Assembly: GCF_030845175.1 (NCBI RefSeq)
Contig: NZ_CP132542.1
Span: 2,701,501-2,765,500, forward strand
Direction: 5' to 3'
Source of the DNA: Coralliovum pocilloporae
Lineage (GTDB): Bacteria; Pseudomonadota; Alphaproteobacteria; Rhizobiales; Cohaesibacteraceae
Length of the DNA: 64,000 nucleotides
The notes below the pieces were generated by a model that had not been told where the DNA came from, did no database searches, and was given only the letters and a program-made list of their open reading frames with translations. The first letter of the stretch is position 1. Each line of letters starts with the position of its first letter. This document shows, in pieces, positions 8,082 to 16,484 of the stretch. The translations under genes and the position numbers were made by a program.

Positions 8082-10127
8082 GTGGATCACACGCGCGTTG
8101 TTCTGGCTGAAGCGTCGAAAATTGTTGCTTCGGCTGTTGATATGGAAACTGGCATGCGTGGTTACCTGCTTGCGGGCCGGGAAGAGTTTCTTGAACCCTA
8201 CACAAATGGCGAGCGGGCGACTTATGATGGTATCCGCGCGCTGCAGCAGACAGTGAGTGACAATCCGGGACAGGTTGCCCGACTGGGCGAGGTCGAACGC
8301 ACCCTGCGCGAGTGGCAGTCCAATGTCACGTCCATGCAGATCGAGCTGCGGCGCCAGATTGGCGACGCGAAAACCATGAACGATGTGGCTCATCTTGTTG
8401 GAGAAGCCCGAGGCAAGGTCTATTTCGACAAGTTTCGTGAACAGATCGCGACGTTCGCCAAGCGGGAAGAGGTGCTGTTGAAAGATCGCCGGGAAATCTT
8501 CCAGATCAAGATGCAGAGCGGGATTGCAGCCGCGGCAGATATCCAGAACTCGCTGAAATGGGTTGAGCACACCTACAAGGTTCTTGCAATGGCGCAGGAC
8601 CTGCTGGCATCAGCGGTTGATATGGAAACCGGTATGCGCGGCTATCTGCTTGCAGGCCGGGAAGAATTTCTTGAGCCTTATAAATCCGGCGGCGAGCGTT
8701 TCGGCAAGCTGTCTGACGAGTTGAAGGCAACGGTCAGTGACAATCCTGTACAGGTCAAGCTGATCGAGGATATTCAACAGAACATTGCCAACTGGCGGAA
8801 AGACGTTGTCGAGCCGATGATTGCCCTGCGTCGCGAGATCGGCGGTGCCAAGACCATGGACGATATGGCCGATCTGGTCGGTGAAGCGCGCGGAAAGCAG
8901 TATTTCGACAAGTTCCGGCAGCTGATGGCCGATTTCAAAGCTGAGGAAGAGGCTTTGATGACCGTGCGCCAAGACAGCAATGTCACCACGGTTCAGACCA
9001 CCAATACGGTTATTATAGGCGGTGCCATTGGCGCCATTATCCTTGGGCTTGGTCTGGCCTGGATTATAGGTGGCAGCATCGGTACGCCGATTGGCCGGAT
9101 GACATCGGCCATGCGCAATCTGGCAAATGGTGATCTGGCCGTGGACATCGTTGGCATAGAACGTCGCGATGAAGTTGGTGAGATGGCCCAGGCCACCCAG
9201 GTCTTCAAGGAAAACGCCATTGAGCAGAAGCGCCTTGAAGAAGAGCAGGCGCAGGCCGGAAAGCGCACCGAGGAAGAAAAGCGCCGGGCTCAGCTTGAGA
9301 TGGCGGATAATCTGGAGACCAGCGTGAAATCCGTTGTTCAGACCATTGCTTCGGCCTCGTCGCAGATGCGGTCCACTGCTGAAGGCATGGCAACAACCGC
9401 TGACACAGCCGGACAGCAGTCTGTGGTTGTTGCAGGTGCAGCAGAAGAAGCATCAACCAATGTGCAGACCGTTGCGGCAGCCTCTGAAGAGCTGTCCAGC
9501 TCGATCTCCGAAATCCGCCGCCAGGTGGAGAATTCCCGTACCATCACCGAGCGGGCGGAGCAGACCAGCGGCCAGGCAACACAGACTATTCAGAACCTGT
9601 CTGACATGGCGCAGAAGGTAGGGGATGTGGTCAAGCTGATCAATGACATTGCCGAGCAGACCAATCTTCTTGCTCTCAATGCCACAATTGAGGCGGCACG
9701 GGCCGGCGATGCAGGCAAGGGCTTTGCGGTTGTTGCCGCAGAGGTCAAGGAACTTGCGAACCAGACCTCAAAGGCGACAGATGAAATCGCTTCCCAGATT
9801 GGTTCCATGCAGGCAGCGACGAATGACTCGGTGGCCTCAATCGGCGAGATTCAGACTGTGATCGGTCAACTGGGAGAGGCGGCCGTGCAGATTGCAAGTG
9901 CCATTGAGCAGCAGAGCGTCTCTACTCAGGAAATCTCAAGGAACGTGCAGCAGGCCGCCACCGGAACCAGAGAGATTGCAGACAATATCAGTTCCGTTCA
10001 GTCCGCTGTTTCCGAGACGGGTGAAGTCGCGGGCCAGGTTCTGGGTGCTGCCGGGGAGCTTGCGCAGAAGTCTGATACGCTCGACAGGCAAATCGACGTC
10101 TTCCTGTCCGACATCCGGGCAGCGTAA
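8082..10127 (+). CDS. Methyl-accepting chemotaxis protein with two sensory repeats
   Basis: A 681-residue frame, starting at a GTG just after the in-frame TGA. Residues about 1-135 and 165-310 are two similar helical sensory units, both containing [21 protein letters not shown] and VGEARGK.YFDKFR, in the manner of CHASE3-type domains. A transmembrane segment ([19 protein letters not shown]), a HAMP linker and a cytoplasmic signalling domain with the [25 protein letters not shown] hairpin follow. Without the upstream 45 codons it lacks the first membrane anchor, so a product begun here would probably be misfolded or mislocalised. Read-through of the TGA would restore a normal receptor. Confidence 0.88.
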   Translation: MDHTRVVLAEASKIVASAVDMETGMRGYLLAGREEFLEPYTNGERATYDGIRALQQTVSDNPGQVARLGEVERTLREWQSNVTSMQIELRRQIGDAKTMNDVAHLVGEARGKVYFDKFREQIATFAKREEVLLKDRREIFQIKMQSGIAAAADIQNSLKWVEHTYKVLAMAQDLLASAVDMETGMRGYLLAGREEFLEPYKSGGERFGKLSDELKATVSDNPVQVKLIEDIQQNIANWRKDVVEPMIALRREIGGAKTMDDMADLVGEARGKQYFDKFRQLMADFKAEEEALMTVRQDSNVTTVQTTNTVIIGGAIGAIILGLGLAWIIGGSIGTPIGRMTSAMRNLANGDLAVDIVGIERRDEVGEMAQATQVFKENAIEQKRLEEEQAQAGKRTEEEKRRAQLEMADNLETSVKSVVQTIASASSQMRSTAEGMATTADTAGQQSVVVAGAAEEASTNVQTVAAASEELSSSISEIRRQVENSRTITERAEQTSGQATQTIQNLSDMAQKVGDVVKLINDIAEQTNLLALNATIEAARAGDAGKGFAVVAAEVKELANQTSKATDEIASQIGSMQAATNDSVASIGEIQTVIGQLGEAAVQIASAIEQQSVSTQEISRNVQQAATGTREIADNISSVQSAVSETGEVAGQVLGAAGELAQKSDTLDRQIDVFLSDIRAA

Positions 10128-10166
10128 AGACCTCCAGCACGAAACCATATCTGACAGATACAAACC

Positions 10167-10197
10167 GCCCGGGCACAGCGTCCGGGCGGTTTTTTGT
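10167..10197 (+). terminator. Rho-independent terminator of the chemoreceptor gene
   Basis: Arms CCGCCCGG and CCGGGCGG are followed by TTTTTTG. The stem starts about 40 bases after the receptor's stop codon. The roughly 400 bases after it (to 10593) hold only a fragment of the RAYT-end repeat and nothing else I recognise. Confidence 0.85.
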
Positions 10198-10498
10198 TTG
10201 GGGAGAAGGCGCACGGAGCAAGAAAGCACTGCGGCTTACCTCTGGCTGGATGCCGTACCGTAATCCATCAAGGAGCTGAAAATGGAGTATTCCTCCGCTT
10301 TCACTCCATCCGCCAGATTGCCACTCCGGCCCGAGCCAGGCTCCAAAACAGCCCCTCCAGATGAAGCAATGCTTGCGCTGGCGTGAAGTGAGGGGCACAG
10401 AAGTAGTTTATGGGATGAGTTTTTCCCCGATGGTGGTGGTTAGCCAACAAAAGGGCGAGGGTTGTTGTGTGTTCTTCTGTGGCTGAGAGAAAGGGAGT

Positions 10499-10520
10499 TG
10501 AGTAAACTGTTACGGTAATT
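10499..10520 (+). repeat. Isolated RAYT-type end sequence
   Basis: The stretch TGAGTAAACTGTTACGGTAATT is nearly the right-hand end of the RAYT elements and their repeats (…AGTAAACTGTCACCGTAATT), with one or two changes. No matching left end is seen close by, so this is a remnant. Confidence 0.6.
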
Positions 10521-10593
10521 TTTGGTAAGTAACTCTTCCCCTAACCATTGCTCGATCGCATGTGGAGGGGAAGGGTTACAAGTTTGACCACGA

Positions 10594-11553
10594 CTATTGT
10601 GGGTTCAAGTCATTTATAAGTTCATTCTCTATAGACCGAAGAGTGCTGCGCGTTGCAGCATCTTGAAGTACTCTTTTTTCTTCGTCGGTCAATTGGCCTG
10701 CGGTTCTTTGTTCAGGGTTTCGCTTAATAGTATTCTTAGGCTCGGATACTTCCTCAGTAAATGTCGGGGTCGTACCATCGGAGAGAAAATTTCCGCCTTT
10801 AAGCTGTCTTTGGACAGTGCGTGTTCTATCGTCCTTCACCAAATACACAGGTAGAGGACATTTGCCATCCACCTCCTTGACCTCGCAGCTTGCTTTAGGA
10901 AGTTTGGCAAAGTTTAGCGCCAGGGTGTGGGTATCTGTTTGAGTGGCGGACCAGTTGAGGTTTCCGCCAAATGTTCGAGAGTTCCCGAGTGGAATTGCTG
11001 ATAGCTGAGGATTTGCACCAGCGTCGACCGTAAGAGCAAAATTAACCGTGTAGGTTAGGGTGCTGATGTCAATTTTTGCTTTGTTTTTGGAGTCCAGCGC
11101 ACCGCCGAGAAAGTCTGCAATCCGTAGATCACTAAGTAGAGCGCGCTTTCCCTTGCTGTCAGATGAATGGTCGCAGGCGAGTGGAGCAATTTCTCTGTTC
11201 AAGTCATTTATCCGCTCGCTGAATTGAATTCGCTCTGATCTTGTTGCGTCACCGGTCGTTCCAGCACTCAATCCGATTGTAAAGGTGCCGGGGTTCAATG
11301 GCACTACGAATGCAGCATCTGCAGATAAACCGCTCTTCTGGAACACCTTCAGTGTCAGATCGACATCAACTCCCCATCCATTTAGCAGGGCTTTGTTCTC
11401 AGGGTGTTTGCGCCAAGCGGCGTTCATGAGTTCACATCTGATATTCTTGATAACATCCGTAGTGGTTATGTTCCATGCTTTGGGTCTTGGTACGGATGCG
11501 CAACCCGCAAAAATGAACGATGCTGAAATTACGAAGAATGTTACCCTCTTCAT
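10594..11553 (-). CDS. Lipoprotein of unknown function
   Basis: A 319-residue protein with a lipoprotein signal (MKRVTFFVISASFIFAGC, lipobox FAGC), so it is expected to be anchored to a membrane facing the periplasm. The mature region contains a TTDVIKNIRCEL segment near its start and about 200 residues of beta-rich sequence (TYTVNFALTVDAGANPQLS, LNWSATQTDTHTLALNF). The tail is charged (TDEEKRVLQDAATR). I do not recognise a named family. The gene is separated from the chaperone operon upstream by a RAYT-type repeat, so it is probably transcribed on its own. Confidence 0.7.
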   Translation of the reverse strand: MKRVTFFVISASFIFAGCASVPRPKAWNITTTDVIKNIRCELMNAAWRKHPENKALLNGWGVDVDLTLKVFQKSGLSADAAFVVPLNPGTFTIGLSAGTTGDATRSERIQFSERINDLNREIAPLACDHSSDSKGKRALLSDLRIADFLGGALDSKNKAKIDISTLTYTVNFALTVDAGANPQLSAIPLGNSRTFGGNLNWSATQTDTHTLALNFAKLPKASCEVKEVDGKCPLPVYLVKDDRTRTVQRQLKGGNFLSDGTTPTFTEEVSEPKNTIKRNPEQRTAGQLTDEEKRVLQDAATRSTLRSIENELINDLNPQ

Positions 11554-11646
11554 TTATGCCTCCCAACTTAAGGGAGTAATTTAATAGTTATGAGTCATTT
11601 AATGCAACTATTTAGATGTATTAATAGGAAATTATTACAACTAAAG

Positions 11647-11780
11647 TGATCGCTTACTAATTCCATCTCACATTTCAGATGTGGCATTTTACCGGCTATC
11701 GTGGCTGTCTCGCAGCGATGCACTATCCGGCAGAATAGCACCGCATGAGAGGTCGAATTAAGTAAACTGCCGTCGTGATT
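11647..11780 (+). repeat. RAYT-type ~135-bp repeat
   Basis: It carries the conserved core CATCTCACATTTCA ... GTCTCGCAGCGATGCACTATC and the right end AATTAAGTAAACTG.CGTCGTGATT. The left end is decayed. It lies between the lipoprotein gene and the last gene of the chaperone operon, ending about 9 bases from that gene's stop, so it may also affect transcript ends there. Confidence 0.75.
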
Positions 11781-11788
11781 TCGTCGTT

Positions 11789-13396
11789 CTAGCGGTTTGT
11801 AATGTGTGATTTAAGGGCTTCTCCAAGCATCCAGCTCGCCAGTCGGACCTGACAAGAGGCATCCTGGTTGTCATTATACAACATATTGAACCTGTCTCGC
11901 TCGTGGTCTGACCAATCGGGCTTGCCATATTCCTGGACAACCGGAACGTTGCAGGCTTTGTCTCTCGAGGTACGGATAACCTGATATTTTTTACGATCAA
12001 AACGAGTGAGAAAATCGGGAATGTACCTGAACGGTTTTGCAGGCCCGAGGAAGGCCTGAATCTCAGGGAGATCAGCAAGCAGCTTTTCGTTGAGGAGCAA
12101 TGGATATCGCCGTCCGGTAAACGCATGATCGGAAGAACTGTCTTGCGCCAGAATCAAATCTCTGACTGATGAAAACCACCCCGCATCGTAGTCAAGATTA
12201 CTCCACTCATAAGTCGCACCTGAAGAACTCCGGGGTTCGTGCGTCAAAAGAAGAGCAATGTACGGGAGTGTCGTCATTCTGGGCTGGGGGATTGTAACCG
12301 GTTCGGTAAGAACATGCGTCTGCTCATTGACCGTAACCTGCCAATGGGACAGAGAACTGAACTCAACATCATCACTATCCGATATTCTGCCAGGTTTTGG
12401 CGGGTAGATTGTCAGCTGGTCTTCCCGGAGACGGAGATGCAGATACGGGTAATGCCAGCGCTCCGCACAGGAGCTTTTAGTCTGTGCTCGAGGGCAGGAA
12501 AGAGAAGCGAGGTCATATCGCGCCCCAATGGGTAAAATCAGGTCGCAATAGCGCTCAACAGAAACGGTACTCGTCTCACCGGTCATGACGGCAATCTGGC
12601 AAGACAGCTCCATCCGTCTTTCCGCATTGAGGTGAGAAGACCTGCGTAGCGCGTGATGAAGACCATTAAAAAAACGGGTTATATTTTTAGATGATGATGC
12701 TTCCTGCACCTGTGCCGGCAAGCCTTCCTGATTCCTGTAAATCAACTCAATGGCATATGGTGTTGCGGGAAACGTGGCTTCAGTGTGAAACCGGGCTGCA
12801 TATCTCTTCGCAGCTTCAAGCTTCTTCTCCGCTGCACGCCGCCGGGACCAGGCTTTAGAGTTCTGTTTGTGCTTTTCGCTGGCATCGCTTTGCAGTTTGC
12901 GAGCCATCTTCGGGTCAAATTCTTCAGATTTTTCCGGGTGCTGCTCTATATAGGCCTGGTGTGCACTCTCAGCCTGCTCAAAGAGAGACGCCGCTCTCTC
13001 TTGCTCTGCGATCAGTTGGTCTGCCTCTACCTGTATCTCTCTTAAATGTTGCTTCCACTCTTCTTCACTACGTTGCGTGAAAAACGATAACCAGGGGGCA
13101 TCTGCAACGACCTCCGTGACTGGAACATCAGCGCGGAGAGGCGTGTCGAGCTCCAATGATATGGCCGTTTTCCATGAACCCGATTGCGTAGAACTGTAGG
13201 ACCAGAAACTCGGATAGAAAACTTCAAACAGAGCAATAAAGACCAAGGCAGCGATGGTCTTGTAGACGTCCTGCCGACGCAGCTCTCTCCAGTGAACCCG
13301 CCTGATTGTCCGCCATATATAGCTGGCAAGGTGCCATATCCGCTTCAATATGGCCCAGATAATTGGCAGGAATATAATAAGAAGGACGATGTTCAT
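11789..13396 (-). CDS. Membrane protein of the HscC/J-protein operon (paralogue 2)
   Basis: A 535-residue protein with two N-terminal membrane segments (LLIIFLPIIWAILKRIW and IAALVFIALFEVFYPSFW) separated by a basic stretch (WRELRRQDVYK). A coiled-coil-rich part follows (about residues 115-200), then a large soluble domain with several cysteines. The segment 'W..LRR.D....AAL..I..FE.FYP.F' is shared with the protein encoded just upstream, so the two are paralogues. Topology suggests that most of the protein faces the periplasm. Family not recognised. It is the last gene of the operon, 59 bases after the previous one. Confidence 0.75.
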   Translation of the reverse strand: MNIVLLIIFLPIIWAILKRIWHLASYIWRTIRRVHWRELRRQDVYKTIAALVFIALFEVFYPSFWSYSSTQSGSWKTAISLELDTPLRADVPVTEVVADAPWLSFFTQRSEEEWKQHLREIQVEADQLIAEQERAASLFEQAESAHQAYIEQHPEKSEEFDPKMARKLQSDASEKHKQNSKAWSRRRAAEKKLEAAKRYAARFHTEATFPATPYAIELIYRNQEGLPAQVQEASSSKNITRFFNGLHHALRRSSHLNAERRMELSCQIAVMTGETSTVSVERYCDLILPIGARYDLASLSCPRAQTKSSCAERWHYPYLHLRLREDQLTIYPPKPGRISDSDDVEFSSLSHWQVTVNEQTHVLTEPVTIPQPRMTTLPYIALLLTHEPRSSSGATYEWSNLDYDAGWFSSVRDLILAQDSSSDHAFTGRRYPLLLNEKLLADLPEIQAFLGPAKPFRYIPDFLTRFDRKKYQVIRTSRDKACNVPVVQEYGKPDWSDHERDRFNMLYNDNQDASCQVRLASWMLGEALKSHITNR

Positions 13397-13455
13397 GGGT
13401 GAAGTCGCGGAACCTGGTAGATCAGAAACACTGTAACGTTGCGTAACAACAGCAA

Positions 13456-15195
13456 TCAGTAGGAACAGTTACTTGCGCCGCCTCTCGCCTCACAAAGAAA
13501 GCGAAACTTGGCAAGAACCTGATGCGATAGAAGTTTGATGAGGCGACGTGATGCGATGACACGCTCACAGTGGAGTTTACCGGACTTCCTGAGATAGACG
13601 CGATGCAGGCGCTCGTAAGCAGGGTCTGTTTCGATGTCTTGTTTCTCTGGAAGGTGGCGGCGCCCCCGATAAGTCGGGTCGCAATAACCATTGCCATAAT
13701 AGCCGTGATATCTGACGAAGCTGTCGAGGTGGTCGAGATAATCGTCGAGACGCCTGTAGAGCGTCTTGTATTGCTGCTCGGAAGCGCCTTCTGAGACCGG
13801 AGCATCCAATGGCGTGAGTGGTTCCACCAGGAGGCGCAGCATCTGGAGGTCTGAGGTGACGGTGTACTGATGTGCTCGCTCAAGGAATGGCTGTCCCTCA
13901 AGCGTGTCAGGTACTGTTTGAGGCCTGGATAATGCGGTTTTCAGATCAAGCCCTGTGTCCAGATATAAACTCTGCCAGATCTGGGGTTTTCGATCTGGCT
14001 GACGAGCCTGATGTTTCAGCAGGAAGCGCTTGTGGTCCATCTGGTCCCATATATCCCACCCAATCAGTACGTGCTGATCCAGAAGATGGGATTTCCCGTC
14101 AACGATAAGAACCCATTGAGAAATTCCTGTTCGATTGTTCACCGGGCTGGATCTGTTCTGCAAGGGAAGAAACTCAATTCCCCTCGCGTCAAGCCTGAAC
14201 TGCAACCGCGGCGCATTCCAGGATTCGACACACTGACGCGGGGCATCCCCGCTGGCAGCACAGTTAGACTGGGTCAAATCATACTGGATGGATAGGGGGA
14301 TATGCGAGTTGCAGACCCGGCGCATCGCAAAATCCCGTGTGGCTGTTCCACTCAGTTCAAATCCGCAGGATGTCTCAAGATAGGTTATGGGTCGTAAAGA
14401 GAAATCCTGGCGCAATGCTGCATCAATCAACCGTCCAGTTCGACCAAGAGAATGGACGGGTCGCGGCGTGTTGTAATCAACACTCCGGATCTGCATGGAT
14501 GTATAGAGAAATTCAATCAGATCAGGATAGTCGGGTAAAAAAAGATCAGCCGCCTCGGTTCTTTCCTTCTGTTCAAGGAACGCAAAACGTGAGGAAAGGC
14601 GATACATCAGAAAGCGATGTTTTTTGGAGCGCAACAGTTTGTAGAACTCCTGCGACGTCTCATCCAGATCTTTATATTCTGCTGTTTCAGCGTACCGTCC
14701 TTCCCGGTCATAATGCTGATGAATATAGGCTCGTCTCCCTTCGGCAAATTCGGCGAGTGACGAGAACTGTCTGGTCGTTGGACTGGCTCGTAAAATACGC
14801 TGGATCTCATATCTCAGAGTTTCCAGTTTCGACTTGAATGAGGTCTCGACGTCCTCCCATTCCCTTCGAAAGTAATCAGACGAATACCGGGCAAGATCCT
14901 TGAGGTCCGGGTCGACCGCAGCGAGGTCTCCCATTCTGATGCTGGTTTCGGGCCAATCCGCTTCGGTCTGACGCAGGTCATGACCCGGGCGGATATTTTC
15001 TATGACTGATACAATGCCGAATGTCGGGTAAAACAGCTCAAAAACAAGAATGCAGCTAAGTGCTGCCAGGTTCAGGCCTATATCCCTGCGGCGGAATTTG
15101 GTCCAGCGGACGGATCGAGCCCAGTTCGTCACTGGCTTCCACCATTTGAAAGCCAGATAAATCAGGACTCCCCAAAGAAAAAAACTGCCCATCAT
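13456..15195 (-). CDS. Membrane protein of the HscC/J-protein operon (paralogue 1)
   Basis: About 579 residues. I start at the ATG that overlaps the preceding J-protein stop codon (ATGATG), which gives MMGSFFLWGVLIYLAF. A longer frame would add 26 residues overlapping the J-protein gene. Two membrane segments flank a basic loop (VRWTKFRRRDIG), and the second, LSCILVFELFYPTFG, closely parallels the downstream paralogue. The large remaining domain has cysteines and ends in a basic, Cys-containing tail. Function unknown. The position suggests a client or partner of the chaperone pair. Confidence 0.75.
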   Translation of the reverse strand: MMGSFFLWGVLIYLAFKWWKPVTNWARSVRWTKFRRRDIGLNLAALSCILVFELFYPTFGIVSVIENIRPGHDLRQTEADWPETSIRMGDLAAVDPDLKDLARYSSDYFRREWEDVETSFKSKLETLRYEIQRILRASPTTRQFSSLAEFAEGRRAYIHQHYDREGRYAETAEYKDLDETSQEFYKLLRSKKHRFLMYRLSSRFAFLEQKERTEAADLFLPDYPDLIEFLYTSMQIRSVDYNTPRPVHSLGRTGRLIDAALRQDFSLRPITYLETSCGFELSGTATRDFAMRRVCNSHIPLSIQYDLTQSNCAASGDAPRQCVESWNAPRLQFRLDARGIEFLPLQNRSSPVNNRTGISQWVLIVDGKSHLLDQHVLIGWDIWDQMDHKRFLLKHQARQPDRKPQIWQSLYLDTGLDLKTALSRPQTVPDTLEGQPFLERAHQYTVTSDLQMLRLLVEPLTPLDAPVSEGASEQQYKTLYRRLDDYLDHLDSFVRYHGYYGNGYCDPTYRGRRHLPEKQDIETDPAYERLHRVYLRKSGKLHCERVIASRRLIKLLSHQVLAKFRFLCEARGGASNCSY

Positions 15196-16484
15196 AAGGA
15201 GAGCCACGTTAGAGTTTGAAGAGCGCGAAAGCTGGCATAACCAGCCAGCAATGCGGCACCACTGAGAAACCACGGCATGGGTTGGTAGCCGAGATACTCA
15301 AAGCTTTTCTTGTCAAGGGTCTCCCAATTCTGGAATTTGGGCTCAATATCGGGCTTCTGTCTATGCGGCGCGATAATACGATGAAGCCAGCCATATTGCT
15401 CATGCTCCCAGTATGTTCGGCCATGCTGATTGTACCAGCCAAATGTATCATCCAGCAGGCAGATAAGTCGCGCACTCAGCCAACGTGGACGCTGTGGCGC
15501 GTCTTTGTCATTGAGGCCGGTCTTTTGACAGATAAAGTGGCGAAGTCTGTCATTCAGGGACTGGAACTGGTCGATAACCTGAAGCTCTTCCCGATTGAGG
15601 AGTTCACGCCATGCGTCCAGGTTATCAGACCCCCAGGGCGTCTCGCTGAGTTTTTCAGCATCCCGCAGCGCGACTGCAGCAGGCGACATATCCACCCACT
15701 CGTGGTTTTTCCGATCATAGAAAGAACCGTACTCGTCCTTGCTCTCCTCTTCGACATGTCTGGCATGGATAGCCTCCACATCGTGGCGGGTTACGGACGT
15801 GTCGAGATGACCATGCTTCAGAAGCGTCGGCTCAAAGAGCTCGATGATACAGTTGAGAACAGAGGCTTCGTAAGGATTCGACGGCTGTTCCTGCAACCAG
15901 TTGAACCTGGCCTCGATGGCAATGATCAAGTCATCTGAGAGCCATTCAGGCCTTGTAATCTCCGGCGGGTTTGTAAAATGATCATAATAATCGTAACAGT
16001 CAAAATCAGCTTGTTCGGACACCCAATACTGCAATTGCGTAGAGAGCGCGCGAAAATCTTTTGGATTCCGAAAGGCTGGCTCTGCCGACAACTTGGCCAT
16101 AAAGTCTTCTGCCGAAGACTTGTCTTCATCCAGCGCCCAGCGGCAAAACTGCTCCAGTAATTGCCCGACGGATGATGAATTAAGCTGCAGTTGGAGGTCT
16201 TCATCATACCAGTAAGAGATCTCTTCAGATCCGTCATCCTCGGAGTCATTCTCCCGTCCCGCCTGCTCGGAAGAGGCCTCAGACGGCTCATCATCTACGA
16301 CTGACTCCGCGTAACGCACAATGTTGCGCGCCTGATCGTAAGCTTCCCTAAGGGCAATAAAGCCAGCCGGGTCATCATCCGGCCTAACGATTTTCAAGCG
16401 GCGGGCATACGCTTTTTTCACATCCGACAGCGTTGCGCCCTTGCGCTCTATCTCAAGAACACTGAATGGGTCAGCTGAAGACAT
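15192..16484 (-). CDS. J-domain co-chaperone, DjlB/DjlC-like, with RPD instead of HPD
   Basis: A 430-residue protein. The first 60 residues read as a J domain (DPFSVLEIERKGATLSDVKKAYARRLKIVRPDDDPAGF.ALREAYDQA), but the invariant HPD tripeptide is RPD. This variant fits my recollection of J proteins paired with HscC-type Hsp70s. After an acidic linker (about 75-95) comes a long helical, tryptophan-rich region and a C-terminal hydrophobic segment (PWFLSGAALLAGYASFRAL) that could anchor it in the membrane. It overlaps the hsp70 gene by 14 bases and the next gene by 4, so the three are translationally linked. Confidence 0.85.
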   Translation of the reverse strand: MSSADPFSVLEIERKGATLSDVKKAYARRLKIVRPDDDPAGFIALREAYDQARNIVRYAESVVDDEPSEASSEQAGRENDSEDDGSEEISYWYDEDLQLQLNSSSVGQLLEQFCRWALDEDKSSAEDFMAKLSAEPAFRNPKDFRALSTQLQYWVSEQADFDCYDYYDHFTNPPEITRPEWLSDDLIIAIEARFNWLQEQPSNPYEASVLNCIIELFEPTLLKHGHLDTSVTRHDVEAIHARHVEEESKDEYGSFYDRKNHEWVDMSPAAVALRDAEKLSETPWGSDNLDAWRELLNREELQVIDQFQSLNDRLRHFICQKTGLNDKDAPQRPRWLSARLICLLDDTFGWYNQHGRTYWEHEQYGWLHRIIAPHRQKPDIEPKFQNWETLDKKSFEYLGYQPMPWFLSGAALLAGYASFRALQTLTWLSL

